NCBI RefSeq assembly: GCF_003815915.1
Contig: NZ_CP033929.1
Location: 3,906,001-3,970,000, forward strand
Length of the DNA stretch: 64,000 nt
Direction of reading: 5' to 3'
Source: Chryseobacterium indoltheticum
GTDB lineage: Bacteria; Bacteroidota; Bacteroidia; Flavobacteriales; Weeksellaceae
The notes under the pieces are model-generated. The model did no database searches and had not been told where the DNA came from. It worked only from the letters and a program-made list of their open reading frames with translations. A program made the translations under genes and the position numbers. Shown piece by piece: positions 40,928-49,948 of the stretch; the stretch's first letter is position 1, and each line of letters begins with the position of its first letter.

Positions 40928-40974
40928 AAATTATAAAAGAGGGCTAATTACTTTGTAGCTCTCTTTTATAATTT
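40928..40974. terminator. Long bidirectional terminator hairpin
   Basis: A 19-pair stem (one G-U) joins AAATTATAAAAGAGGGCTA to TAGCTCTCTTTTATAATTT with a nine-base loop. It serves both the plus-strand regulator remnant and the convergent minus-strand gene ending at 40994. Confidence 0.85.
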
Positions 40975-40993
40975 GTGAATAGACTTCTTCATT

Positions 40994-41257
40994 TTAGTTC
41001 TTCATGTCAGTATTTTTTTGGTTAAACTGTATCAACCAGTCTTCTATCTCTTCTTCAAGATAAGTCGCCTGCACTATCATGGCGTTTATAAAATCGTCGG
41101 GTACAGGATCGCCTTTTGAACTTTCTAGATTCCAAAGTTCATCAGACATATTTTCGTACTCTGAGTACACCCTTCTGAAACGGGTATTTTCTTTTTCTAA
41201 AACTTCAATATTTTTTTGCTGAAGCTGAAATTTTCTGTATTTGTTTTGAGATTTCAT
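40994..41257 (-). CDS. Small helical protein of unknown function
   Basis: The frame opens at 41311, but I choose the ATG at 41257. The 18 residues before it look non-coding, and the remainder begins MKSQNKYRKFQLQQKNIEVLE, a plausible helical start. The resulting protein has 87 residues and is rich in charged residues and predicted coiled coil (VLEKENTRFRRVYSEYENMS; VQATYLEEEIEDWLIQF). There is no signal peptide. I do not recognise it. Confidence 0.6.
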   Translation of the reverse strand: MKSQNKYRKFQLQQKNIEVLEKENTRFRRVYSEYENMSDELWNLESSKGDPVPDDFINAMIVQATYLEEEIEDWLIQFNQKNTDMKN

Positions 41258-41462
41258 ACAAATATTAGGATTAATTTTGGTTGGTAAACTTGTGCAGATA
41301 CTTCTCATCATGCATTACAAGATAGAAAGACCATCAACAGAAAAAGTTGAAAATGAGTTTTTTATCAGGTACAGTTTCTTTCGTTCTGAAAATTAAAATT
41401 AGAAATTATTTTCACACGAAAAAAAAATTTAACAACTTTTTTCACTGTTTAACATATAGTTA

Positions 41463-41470
41463 TAAATTTG
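41463..41470 (+). promoter_or_regulatory. Promoter -7 element of the gtrA-acyltransferase operon
   Basis: TAAATTTGC matches TAnnTTTG. It is 17 bases before the GtrA ATG, giving a leader of about 10 bases. No clean TTG stands at -33; a TTTT tract does. Confidence 0.5.
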
Positions 41471-41486
41471 CGTATTATTAAAATAG

Positions 41487-41945
41487 ATGAGAGCATTACT
41501 ACTACGCCACAAACAAGTATTATTATTTATCATTGCGGGCGGCCTCAGTGCGATTGTTGAAATCGGAAGTTTCAAACTATTCAGCACCTATCTTCCGCAG
41601 GCTATTTCTCAGGAGCAGAATTTCCACGGAATCCATTATCCTTTAAGTAATATTTTCTCGACAAGCTGCGGAATTTTATTTAATTATTTTCTGAGCATCT
41701 GGTTTGTTTTTGAACGCGGAAAGCATTCTAAGCGAAAAGAGTTTGCCTACTTTATGGTCGTTTCTTTTATTTCGACCATTTTAAGTTTAAGTTTCTTCCA
41801 GATCTTTTACAGTTTTATATTTAAGGATAATATTGATTTAATTTTTTATACCTTGAGTCCGGAAATGATCAGTAAAATTGCTGCGATTCTGCTGGTTTCC
41901 ATTCTTAATTATTCTGTAAAGAAAAAAGTAATATTTAACGGCTGA
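41487..41945 (+). CDS. GtrA-family membrane protein
   Basis: The 152-residue protein has four membrane helices and the GtrA pattern: KQVLLFIIAGGLSAIVEIGSF at the start, then ISNIFSTSCGILFNYFLSIWFVF-like sequence with the conserved N-x2-S/W and K-x-V end (SVKKKVIF). GtrA proteins are thought to flip or position lipid-linked sugars for cell-surface polysaccharides. The gene is followed after three bases by an acyltransferase gene, so the two are co-translated and may both act on envelope lipids. Confidence 0.85.
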   Translation: MRALLLRHKQVLLFIIAGGLSAIVEIGSFKLFSTYLPQAISQEQNFHGIHYPLSNIFSTSCGILFNYFLSIWFVFERGKHSKRKEFAYFMVVSFISTILSLSFFQIFYSFIFKDNIDLIFYTLSPEMISKIAAILLVSILNYSVKKKVIFNG

Positions 41946-41948
41946 TTT

Positions 41949-42674
41949 GTGACTACAATTTTAAATTACCTCTGGAGATTCTGGCTGATTATATTGGCAT
42001 TTGTTCTGACTATTATTCTGGGAATACCTGTCTATATTTTATCTTTAAAGAAAAGTACATTTAAGTACGCACACGGTTTTATAAGAATCTGGTGCTACGG
42101 AATGTTCTTCGGGATGGGTTTACGATACGAGCTCATTAATCTGACCGATAAAAAAATCGACAAAAACAAACAGTACGTTATTATCTCAAACCACACTTCA
42201 ATTATGGATATTATGCTTCCCTGCATTTTATTCCCAAATCATCAGCTTTGTTATGTTGGAAAAAAAGAATTGGTGAAAATTCCGATTTTTGGAACTATTT
42301 ATAAAAGAATATGTGTAATGGTTGATCGAAGCAGTGCAAGAAGTCGTGCTGATGTTTATAGAAGATGTGCCGAAAAAATGGAAGAAGGCAACAGCATTGT
42401 TCTTTTTCCTGAAGGCGGAGTTCCGGATGATACTTCTATTGTTCTTGATGAATTTAAAGATGGAGCTTTCACGCTTTCTTCTAAACACCACTCTCCTATT
42501 GCCGTTTTTACTTTTATCGGCTTGAAAGAAATGTTTCCGTTTGATAATTCTAAAGGCTATCCAGGGAAAGTAAAAGTATTTTTCAATGATATTCTGGAAC
42601 CGACCTCATCACCAAAAGAGCTCAAATTGTCAGCTTTTGAGACGATAAAAAAAACTTTGACAGAACATAGTTAA
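41949..42674 (+). CDS. 1-acyl-sn-glycerol-3-phosphate acyltransferase (PlsC-like)
   Basis: The enzyme would add the second acyl chain to lysophosphatidate in phospholipid synthesis. The 241-residue protein has an N-terminal membrane helix, the catalytic H-x4-D motif (SNHTSIMDIM, near residue 81) and the substrate-binding FPEGG (near 156). The start codon is GTG at 41949; it follows the GtrA stop at once and gives the expected helix. The family also includes ornithine-lipid and other acyltransferases, so the acceptor is inferred. Confidence 0.88.
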   Translation: MTTILNYLWRFWLIILAFVLTIILGIPVYILSLKKSTFKYAHGFIRIWCYGMFFGMGLRYELINLTDKKIDKNKQYVIISNHTSIMDIMLPCILFPNHQLCYVGKKELVKIPIFGTIYKRICVMVDRSSARSRADVYRRCAEKMEEGNSIVLFPEGGVPDDTSIVLDEFKDGAFTLSSKHHSPIAVFTFIGLKEMFPFDNSKGYPGKVKVFFNDILEPTSSPKELKLSAFETIKKTLTEHS

Positions 42675-42722
42675 TCAAAGAAATAATATATATTTGTTAT
42701 CAAGAATTTTTTTTTAACAAAT

Positions 42723-44495
42723 ATGTCAAAAACAACTACTCAACCAACAAATTACCCTGCACTGTATACACTGATCTTAGTGTTTTTCTTTTGGGGGTTT
42801 ATTGCAGCGGGAAACAGTATCTTTATTCCGTTCTGTAAAAACTATTTTTCACTTGACCAGTTTCAGTCACAGCTTATCGATTTTGCTTTTTATACAGCCT
42901 ATTTTTTGGGTGCCTTGTTACTTTTCATATTCAGTACTATCAAAGGCATTGATATTATCGGAAAATGGGGCTACAAAAAAAGTATCGTTTACGGGCTTTT
43001 GCTCTCTGCAATAGGTGCAGCGATTATGATCATTGCAGTGAAAGCAAATGTGTATTACGGAATGCTGATCGGATTATTTGTTGTAGCACTGGGTTTTTCC
43101 ATTCAGCAGACTGCCGCAAATCCGTTTGCCGTTTTGTTGGGAGATCCTAAAACCGGAACCAGCCGCCAGAATCTTGCAGGAGGTGTTAACTCTTTTGGTA
43201 CATCAATCGGCCCCATCATCGTTGGTTTGGCTCTTTTCGGAACCACCGCAACTGTAGATGATGATCAGATTAAACATTTAGCTTTAGACAAAGTAATTTT
43301 ACTGTACACCGCTGTTGGAGCATTGTTTTTAATTGCCGCAGGAATTTTTCATTTTTCTAAAAAATTACCCGCAGGAATTTCTACAGAACCAATGGAAAAA
43401 GCAGGAAAAGCAAGAAAGAATTTGATTGCAATGACTGTATTGGTCATCCTTTGTTTCATCCCAGTATTTGCAAGTTATAATTCTGATGCCGCTAAAAAAA
43501 TTGAGGTTTTCAACAATGAAATAACTGTTTTAGAAAACAGCAAAAAGACTGAAACTAATGTTGCGACAATAGACAATATTCAAAAAAATATTGATACTAA
43601 AAAAGCTGAATTACAAGAAGTAAAACATCCTCTAGAAAAAACAAGAATGTATTATTTGGGTGGAGCTTTGCTAGCCGTAGTTTTATGTCTTGTGTATGCA
43701 AATACAAGCTCTAAGAAAAATCCTGAAGGATGGGGAGCAATGAAATATCCGCAACTTGTGCTGGGAATGCTTGCCATTCTTGCTTATGTAGGAGTGGAAG
43801 TTGCCATCGGAAGTAATTTGGGGGAGCTTTTAAGCCTGCCTGAATTTGGAGGACACCAGTCTTCAGATTTAGCGCCTTATATTTCGATGTATTGGGGAAG
43901 TTTAATGATTGGAAGATGGACCGGTGCTATTACCGTTTTCAATCTTAGCAAACAGCAGCAGATGATTGCGACTATTGTAGTTCCGTTTATTGCTTTTCTG
44001 GTTATTATAGGAATTAATGTTATTGCACAAAAAGACATGTCTAATCTTTATTTTTATGCAATCTGTATCGTTATTCAGGTGATTTTATTCCTTGTGAGTA
44101 AAAACAAACCAGCTTTAACGCTTATTATCTTTGGTATTTTTGGTGTTACAGCGATGATTGTAGGTTTAATGACCACCGGAAATTTTGCTATTTACGCATT
44201 CTTATCAGGCGGTCTTGCCTGCAGCATTATGTGGCCGTCAATTTTTACTTTGGCTATTACAGGATTAGGCAAATATACCGCTCAAGGATCTGCATTTTTG
44301 GTAATGATGATTTTGGGAGGCGGAATTATCCCTCCGTTACAAGGAAAGCTTTCTGATATTATCGGAATTCACAGCTCTTATATTATCCCGGTACTTTGCT
44401 TTGCTTATATTACGGTATTTGCATATCTTGCAAAGAAGACATTGAGCAAACAAGGAATTGATGTTGACGTTTTAGAATCTGAAGGTGCACATTAA
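42723..44495 (+). CDS. Sugar MFS transporter (FucP/GluP-like) with central coiled-coil insert
   Basis: The 590-residue protein has the fucose/glucose-galactose permease features: [21 protein letters not shown] at the N-terminus, [19 protein letters not shown], and [35 protein letters not shown] sequence between helices 4 and 5. Family members are proton-sugar symporters of about 420 residues. The extra length here comes from extra helices and a charged insert near 260-300 ([19 protein letters not shown]), predicted as a coiled coil. Its end overlaps the DUF3810 gene by 11 bases. Confidence 0.88.
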   Translation: MSKTTTQPTNYPALYTLILVFFFWGFIAAGNSIFIPFCKNYFSLDQFQSQLIDFAFYTAYFLGALLLFIFSTIKGIDIIGKWGYKKSIVYGLLLSAIGAAIMIIAVKANVYYGMLIGLFVVALGFSIQQTAANPFAVLLGDPKTGTSRQNLAGGVNSFGTSIGPIIVGLALFGTTATVDDDQIKHLALDKVILLYTAVGALFLIAAGIFHFSKKLPAGISTEPMEKAGKARKNLIAMTVLVILCFIPVFASYNSDAAKKIEVFNNEITVLENSKKTETNVATIDNIQKNIDTKKAELQEVKHPLEKTRMYYLGGALLAVVLCLVYANTSSKKNPEGWGAMKYPQLVLGMLAILAYVGVEVAIGSNLGELLSLPEFGGHQSSDLAPYISMYWGSLMIGRWTGAITVFNLSKQQQMIATIVVPFIAFLVIIGINVIAQKDMSNLYFYAICIVIQVILFLVSKNKPALTLIIFGIFGVTAMIVGLMTTGNFAIYAFLSGGLACSIMWPSIFTLAITGLGKYTAQGSAFLVMMILGGGIIPPLQGKLSDIIGIHSSYIIPVLCFAYITVFAYLAKKTLSKQGIDVDVLESEGAH

Positions 44496-45552
44496 TACTA
44501 CAAAAACATATAAAAAAAAGAGATTTTGGGCGGGTATTTTACTTGCCCAATTTCTTTTGTTCTATACTTTTTCAAAGCTACAGATTGTCGTTTCTTTTTT
44601 TGAAAAAATATTTGAATTTCAGAAAAGAATCCATCAGATATTTTTCGCCTGGATTCCTTTTTCATTTGGAGATTTACTCTATATTTTATTGGGAATTTTA
44701 TTGATTTATTTAATCATCAAACTCTTTAAAAAGAAGACGAGAAGCAGTGCTTTATTTAATATATTGATCATTCTGAATATTGTTTATTTCACTTATCAAG
44801 TATTTTGGGGAATGCTTTATTTTCAGACACCCATCATTGCAAAACTTCCCAAAACTGAAATTACACTGGAAGTAAGAAAAGCATTGGCTTTAGAATATCT
44901 CGAAAAATCGAAAGCAACCAGAAAGCTCGTTAAAGAAGATAAGAATGGTGTTTTTGTTATTAAAGATCTAAATTCAATTCAACAGGAAATTTTAAACCAG
45001 CAAAAAACGCTTCCCAATTTTATAAGTCAAAAAGAAAGCACTACAACCAATTCATTTAAGCCCAGTTTATTTGGAAAGACAATGAGCTTTACCGGGATTC
45101 TAGGATATTACAATCCTTTTACCGCAGAAGCCCAATTCAACGCTGAATTACCCTCTTCTTACCTTCCGTTTACTCTTTCTCATGAAAGCTCTCATCAGCT
45201 TGGATTTGCAAGAGAACAGGAAGCTAATTTTATTGGATATTTGATTGGTGTACATTCAAAAAATCCCGAACTTAGGTACAGTACAGAATATTTTACTTTA
45301 AAGAGTTTGTTGAATTCTATTGTGGAAGAAGATGAAATGTTTGTAAAAACAGCGTTAGGAAATTACTCCGAGGAAATGAAACGAGACCGGTTGAATGAAA
45401 GGAAATTTATAGCAGAACATCAGGGATACCTTAATGACTTTTTTGGTTTTACTAATAACCTTTTTCTTAAAAGCAATCAGCAGGAAGGTGCAATTACATA
45501 TTCGTATTTCATCGATCTTTTGGTGCGTTACAAAAGCATGAATATTAAATAA
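44485..45552 (+). CDS. DUF3810 membrane protein with HExxH-like motif
   Basis: The 355-residue protein starts at GTG 44485 inside the end of the transporter gene. Three membrane helices lie in the first 120 residues. The soluble C-terminal part has the family motif [21 protein letters not shown] near residue 237, reminiscent of gluzincin metalloproteases (H-E-x-x-H with a downstream E). DUF3810 has no proven activity; a membrane-bound peptidase is a reasonable inference. The overlap implies coupled translation with the sugar transporter. Confidence 0.83.
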   Translation: MHINTTKTYKKKRFWAGILLAQFLLFYTFSKLQIVVSFFEKIFEFQKRIHQIFFAWIPFSFGDLLYILLGILLIYLIIKLFKKKTRSSALFNILIILNIVYFTYQVFWGMLYFQTPIIAKLPKTEITLEVRKALALEYLEKSKATRKLVKEDKNGVFVIKDLNSIQQEILNQQKTLPNFISQKESTTTNSFKPSLFGKTMSFTGILGYYNPFTAEAQFNAELPSSYLPFTLSHESSHQLGFAREQEANFIGYLIGVHSKNPELRYSTEYFTLKSLLNSIVEEDEMFVKTALGNYSEEMKRDRLNERKFIAEHQGYLNDFFGFTNNLFLKSNQQEGAITYSYFIDLLVRYKSMNIK

Positions 45553-45556
45553 AAAA

Positions 45557-45582
45557 AGAATCGTATCAGGCGATACGATTCT
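45557..45582 (-). terminator. Minus-strand terminator of the candidate small RNA
   Basis: An 11-pair perfect stem with a four-base loop is followed on the minus strand by TTTTTTT; the plus side continues with A residues. Confidence 0.85.
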
Positions 45583-45638
45583 AAAAACACAAATGATGAA
45601 AAAAAATTTATTACCTTGACTTGTTCCCTCATTCAAGG
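45557..45638 (-). ncRNA. Candidate free-standing small RNA
   Basis: On the minus strand a promoter-like pair (TTG at 45670-45672, 18 bases, TACTTTTA at 45644-45651) precedes a sequence with the hairpin CCTTGA-n13-TCAAGG (loop ATGAGGGAACAAG). After an A/T stretch comes a strong terminator AGAATCGTATC/GATACGATTCT followed by TTTTTTT. The transcript would be about 80-85 bases, with no reading frame. The terminator has its T run only on the minus strand, so it does not serve the plus-strand DUF3810 gene. The rest of the 660-base gap to 46212 shows no gene. Confidence 0.5.
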
Positions 45639-46074
45639 CACTGTAAAAGTACGATTTTTTTTTAAAATTCAAAATTACATACAACTTTTTATGCAAGTTT
45701 TATGAAAATTTTATGATTTAAAACTTCTGCGATTTCCGATCATCCCCACATAGAGATATATACTCTTTCACAAAAATTGACTAACAAGGCATTGGAATGA
45801 AAAAGACATTTTAAAAATTAAAATTAGTAAGTAAATTAAAAAGTTTTTAGCCTTAAATATTAACTAATTTTAATACAATTTACTGGCTATAATTTGCTAA
45901 TTATCACCGATAAGACAGGATTTTCATTTGAAATTGAAAGATCTAAGCTTCTAAATGAAGCAAAATTTTCCACAAAATGAAAATAGGAAGTAAAAAACAT
46001 CTCAAAATACATTTGCATGACTAAAAAAAAGACAAAATATACCTGAAAAACTACCATAAAATTTTCAATAAAAA

Positions 46075-46096
46075 AGACCTAAATTACTTTAGGTCT
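46075..46096 (-). terminator. Terminator of the 543-residue T9SS cargo gene
   Basis: AGACCTAAA and TTTAGGTCT form a nine-pair stem, with TTTTTTATTG after it on the minus strand, 116 bases past the stop codon at 46213. Confidence 0.75.
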
Positions 46097-46212
46097 ACTG
46101 GAATATGGCTTAGTAAATTATAGTTTTAATAATACATCGAAAAACGTTCTATTATTAAATTTGTAAATGATTAATAATTATACAGTCACCAATCTTTCAT
46201 TATATTTACTTC

Positions 46213-47844
46213 TTACTTTTTAATAAATTTTATTGCTTTTTCCTGATCTTTTAGTTGCAAAATGTATTGCCCTTTTGCAAGTTCCTGTACTGCAATTTCG
46301 CCTTTCTTGATCTCGCCAGACTTTACCAGCTGTCCCACAGCATTGTAGATAACAAAAGAAGAATTATCTGCCCCGTCTAAATGAATGATATCCGTAGCAG
46401 GATTTGGATATAACTTGATCGATTTTGACTTTACAATGTCGCTCGTTCCAAGCGTTGCTGCAGGAAGTATAAGGCTTTGTGCATAGGTTAAAGGATCAGC
46501 ATTTGGAACAGATGTTTTTTCTTCTTTAAACACAATTACACCTCTGTTATTAACAGGCTTTAAAATATTAATATAACTTTTAGGTCTATTTAAAGTAGCC
46601 ATTGGAATATATTGTTGAGACCAAGCAAAGTTTCCATTATCATCCAGCAAAACAGCGTTTAATGATGTCGAAATCGGTGCGGCACCATTTATTTTTTCTA
46701 CTACAAAATAGGGTTTTCCATCAGCTAAAAACAAATCGCCCGTATGCATCATAATATCAGATGATATAGGAAAAACTTGTTTCGCATTGTCTGTAAAGAG
46801 TCTATTTCCAGTAGCTTTGTCAAATTTTTGTACATATTCTCCTCCCGTTCCTTGTGCGCTACCAGTATAATTTGCAATTGCCCATATATTTTGAGAACCG
46901 GGAACAAAAGCTACTTTAATATTTTTTTCAAAGTTAGTTTGGTTGGTATCAAAATCAACCCCATTTACTCCCCAAGGTAGACTACCATCAGGGTTTACTC
47001 TCTGTAAATATGAGTCGAATCTGTTATTCTGCCCGCTTGAGTAACCATAATAAACATTACTTCCATCTGCAAAACCAGAAAAAGTTGTTGTAGGAACGGT
47101 TGTTTGTGTGCTAATTTGTTTTGCACCATCTGCCCACATAATAGTTCCGTTTAAATCTAATTTTTGAGCAAATAAATAGCTGATCTGAGCTGTTGCCATT
47201 TTATGAAAAATAATTTCTACTTCATTATTTCCTAACTCATAAATATCTGCAGGAAGAGTTCTTTTTGTAGTATCATTAGAAACTATTTCCACTGGATTTG
47301 CCCATACAGGCTGTCCAGCAGCATTGAATCTTTGCATCTTTAAATAAGGCTGACTATACTGACCGTGAGCTGTTATAATATCGCCATTTTTCAAAGGGAG
47401 AATTGAAGGAGGAAACCCTTCGCCTATATTAATACCGTTCGCCCAGACAGAAGTACCTTGAGGACTGATTTTAAAAACATGTACAGATTTTGTAGTACCA
47501 GTACCACTTACCCCCAGATACACATTATTTGAAGAATCTGCTACTATTTTACTAATTGCGGTATATGTACTCATAGGAATTGTATTGCTCAGCATAATAC
47601 CATTTGTTCCTAATTGCTTATTACCGTTCTCATCTAGAATTTGAAGCCACAATTCATAATTTGCCGGAGCTGCTACTTGTTTCCAATATCCGATAAACGT
47701 TTTACCATCATTAGTTGTTGTAGAGAATGAATATCCGTTTCCGGTACCCACTACAAATAAGTTTTGATCAGTATTAGGATTCCATTGTGCGTATGATGCA
47801 GAAATCATGAACCCTGTACATAATAATGTAATTAATTTTTTCAT
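46213..47844 (-). CDS. Secreted protein with type A T9SS sorting domain
   Basis: The frame opens at 47892, but the ATG at 47844 gives a clean signal peptide (MKKLITLLCTGFMISASYAQ). The mature protein is strand-rich with repeated phrases such as LDLNGTIMWADG and AAGQPVWANPVEI, like a beta-propeller in which each blade compares input with output. The last 80 residues are a T9SS sorting domain (SIKLYPNPATDIIHLDG … GQYILQLKDQEKAIKFIKK). It is exported through SprA; the target is unknown. It is monocistronic. The ELWxxDGT protein at 8519 is a functional analogue, not a close relative. Confidence 0.85.
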   Translation of the reverse strand: MKKLITLLCTGFMISASYAQWNPNTDQNLFVVGTGNGYSFSTTTNDGKTFIGYWKQVAAPANYELWLQILDENGNKQLGTNGIMLSNTIPMSTYTAISKIVADSSNNVYLGVSGTGTTKSVHVFKISPQGTSVWANGINIGEGFPPSILPLKNGDIITAHGQYSQPYLKMQRFNAAGQPVWANPVEIVSNDTTKRTLPADIYELGNNEVEIIFHKMATAQISYLFAQKLDLNGTIMWADGAKQISTQTTVPTTTFSGFADGSNVYYGYSSGQNNRFDSYLQRVNPDGSLPWGVNGVDFDTNQTNFEKNIKVAFVPGSQNIWAIANYTGSAQGTGGEYVQKFDKATGNRLFTDNAKQVFPISSDIMMHTGDLFLADGKPYFVVEKINGAAPISTSLNAVLLDDNGNFAWSQQYIPMATLNRPKSYINILKPVNNRGVIVFKEEKTSVPNADPLTYAQSLILPAATLGTSDIVKSKSIKLYPNPATDIIHLDGADNSSFVIYNAVGQLVKSGEIKKGEIAVQELAKGQYILQLKDQEKAIKFIKK

Positions 47845-47990
47845 ATTCTCTATTATTCTTTTTTCTAGAACAAAGGAATAAAGTATTATCAAAGTATAAT
47901 TGCAAAATATTACACAGTTACCACCTATAGACTAAAAATCCTCCACACATGAACCACACACCCGAGCCTAAATATTTAAAATACAACCAA

Positions 47991-49550
47991 TTAGAAATCA
48001 TCAAGGTATTTCGACAAATCTTCTTTTGTATTGGTAAGATCTAATTTTTTTCGCAATCTTGTGCGTGAATTTTCTATGGTCTTTGGAGTAACATTCAATA
48101 AATTTGAGATCTCTTTAGTAGATAATCGTAGCTTTAACATTGCTGCCAGTCTTTTATCGTAATTGGTAAGATTCTGGTGTTTCTGTTCTAAATTTTTATA
48201 GAACGATTCATGAATCTGTAAAAAATGATATTCAAAATCTTCCCAGGTATTTGGCTTTACACTTATTTTAATCTCATTTATAATTTCTGAAATTTCTTCA
48301 GCATGCTGATATTTTGTTTTCAGCGCATTTACCTTTTCGAGGATAGATTTAAAAATAGAATCAACTTTTTGTTGCTCCATTGATTGATATACCAATAATT
48401 TTTCTTTCATGTGGTTATCAAACTCCAGTTCTTTTTCTCTTGCCTCGATCAGTTTTTTCTCAAGATTTAAAGCTTCAGTTTTATTTCTATAGTTGATTGT
48501 GTATAAAATGCAGATCACAACGATCAACAGAAAAACTACCAGAATAATGATATAAACCAGATTTCTCTTTTCTTGTTTTAAGCCATTTACCTTTTGTTTT
48601 AGCTCATATTCATGCTGAGCTTTTATTCTTTCTACGTTTACAGCTTTTTCCTCAATATTCAGCATTTCTCTTATTGAATCATATTTTTTAAAAGCAACAG
48701 CTGCATTTTTATAATCATCATTAAGAAGATAGGCATTATATAAATTATCTAAGTATCTTATATTATTAAAATCTACAGAATTTTTTTGAGTAAAATCACC
48801 AGTTTTCTCGGCATATAATAATGCTTTTGGAGCGTTACGCCGCTCGATGTAAAAAGCTGCCAGATTATAGTTGACATTATAGTTGGCTTCTGTATCGGTG
48901 ATCTTATTTTGCTCTAAAATATCTTTGGCCTCCAGCAAATAATTTTCTGACTGGCTATATTCTTTTTTACTAAAGAAGAGCTTGCCAAGATTTGACATTA
49001 CAAATGCTTTTAAAGCAGGATCATCATGATCTTTAAAAATAACCTGACTTTTCTGAAAATAATATTGGGATGAGTCGTATTTAGATAATGTAAAATAAGC
49101 ATTGCCCAGATTATTCAGAGCCTTGATCATTCCATCTTTATTATTTTTCTTCTCGTAAAAACCTAATGTAATTTTATAATACTTAATAGCTCTTTGAGGA
49201 TCATTAAGCTGCGCATAAATGAAAGCAAAAAAACTATTCACCTTGGCTAATTTTTCAAAATCCTTTTTTTCAGTAAATATAGTATGAGCTTTGGTGCTAT
49301 ATTCTAATGCTTCGTCAAAATGATTCATATCAATATAAACCTGAATCGTACTAAGATAAAAATCTCCAAGATCTTTCTCTGAAACTATTTTTTTAGCTTT
49401 TTGAATATATAGATCTGCTTTCTTTACGTTTTTATACTTTACTTGATTAGCCGAATCTATGAAAGTTGCATAAGAATTTTCATTTTGTGCATTGCAAAAA
49501 TGTGACAGCGTAAAAAATATTAAAACAGAAAATAGTTTTCTTTTCATCAT
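47991..49550 (-). CDS. TPR-repeat membrane regulator with C-terminal LuxR-like HTH
   Basis: The 519-residue protein has a signal peptide (ending FCNAQ). About six TPR-like units follow in residues 50-300 (AIKYYKITLGFYEKKNNKDG; ALNNLGNAYFTLSKYDSSQYYF), then one membrane helix near 330-350 (LVYIIILVVFLLIVVICIL), a coiled coil, and an HTH near 460-510 (LRLSTKEISNLLNVTPKTIENSRTRLRKKL). It would sense periplasmic or envelope partners with the TPRs and bind DNA at the cytoplasmic face, a common Bacteroidetes design. The ligand and targets are unknown. Confidence 0.85.
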   Translation of the reverse strand: MMKRKLFSVLIFFTLSHFCNAQNENSYATFIDSANQVKYKNVKKADLYIQKAKKIVSEKDLGDFYLSTIQVYIDMNHFDEALEYSTKAHTIFTEKKDFEKLAKVNSFFAFIYAQLNDPQRAIKYYKITLGFYEKKNNKDGMIKALNNLGNAYFTLSKYDSSQYYFQKSQVIFKDHDDPALKAFVMSNLGKLFFSKKEYSQSENYLLEAKDILEQNKITDTEANYNVNYNLAAFYIERRNAPKALLYAEKTGDFTQKNSVDFNNIRYLDNLYNAYLLNDDYKNAAVAFKKYDSIREMLNIEEKAVNVERIKAQHEYELKQKVNGLKQEKRNLVYIIILVVFLLIVVICILYTINYRNKTEALNLEKKLIEAREKELEFDNHMKEKLLVYQSMEQQKVDSIFKSILEKVNALKTKYQHAEEISEIINEIKISVKPNTWEDFEYHFLQIHESFYKNLEQKHQNLTNYDKRLAAMLKLRLSTKEISNLLNVTPKTIENSRTRLRKKLDLTNTKEDLSKYLDDF

Positions 49551-49799
49551 TTACATTTACTAGAAAATAATCCCAATTGGGATAGAATTTTAAATTCTTA
49601 TTTAAATTTATAAAATATATTTTAATACGGAGTATAAATAGACGGTTTAAATAGATTATTATATGTTTTACTGTAAATACCACATACTATTTGTCTGAAA
49701 GTCTCGCAATACTTCTATTCAATATATAAAAGAACAAATTTTGTAGGCTTCAAAGTTTTAGAATTGATCAAAATATTGATATTTTTTCACAAATAAAAA

Positions 49800-49822
49800 A
49801 ACCGCAATCAATGATTGCGGTT
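49800..49822 (-). terminator. tRNA-Met terminator
   Basis: AACCGCAATCA and TGATTGCGGTT form an 11-pair stem with TTTTTTTATTT after it on the minus strand, 9 bases past the tRNA. Confidence 0.88.
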
Positions 49823-49830
49823 TAATATTG

Positions 49831-49904
49831 TAGCGAAGACGGGAATTGAACCCGTGACCTCAGGGTTATGAATCCTGCGCTCTAACCAACTGAGCTACCT
49901 CGCC
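49831..49904 (-). tRNA. tRNA with anticodon CAT (probably elongator tRNA-Met)
   Basis: The minus strand reads GGCGAGGTAGCTCAGTTGG, anticodon loop TTCATAA and T arm GGGTTCAATTCCC. The acceptor pairs GGCGAGG with CTTCGCT (two G-U pairs). It lacks the GGG/CCC anticodon-stem pairs of an initiator tRNA, so it is elongator tRNA-Met or lysidine-modified tRNA-Ile. CCA is not encoded. Position 31-39 appears to be an A-C mismatch. Confidence 0.92.
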
Positions 49905-49948
49905 GTTTTGGTGGTGCAAATATATAAAATATTCTACATCCTCCAAAA

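Noticed and set aside
45355..45696. Minus-strand frame of 113 codons
   Set aside because: It overlaps the DUF3810 gene and the candidate small RNA, and its composition is that of antisense sequence.
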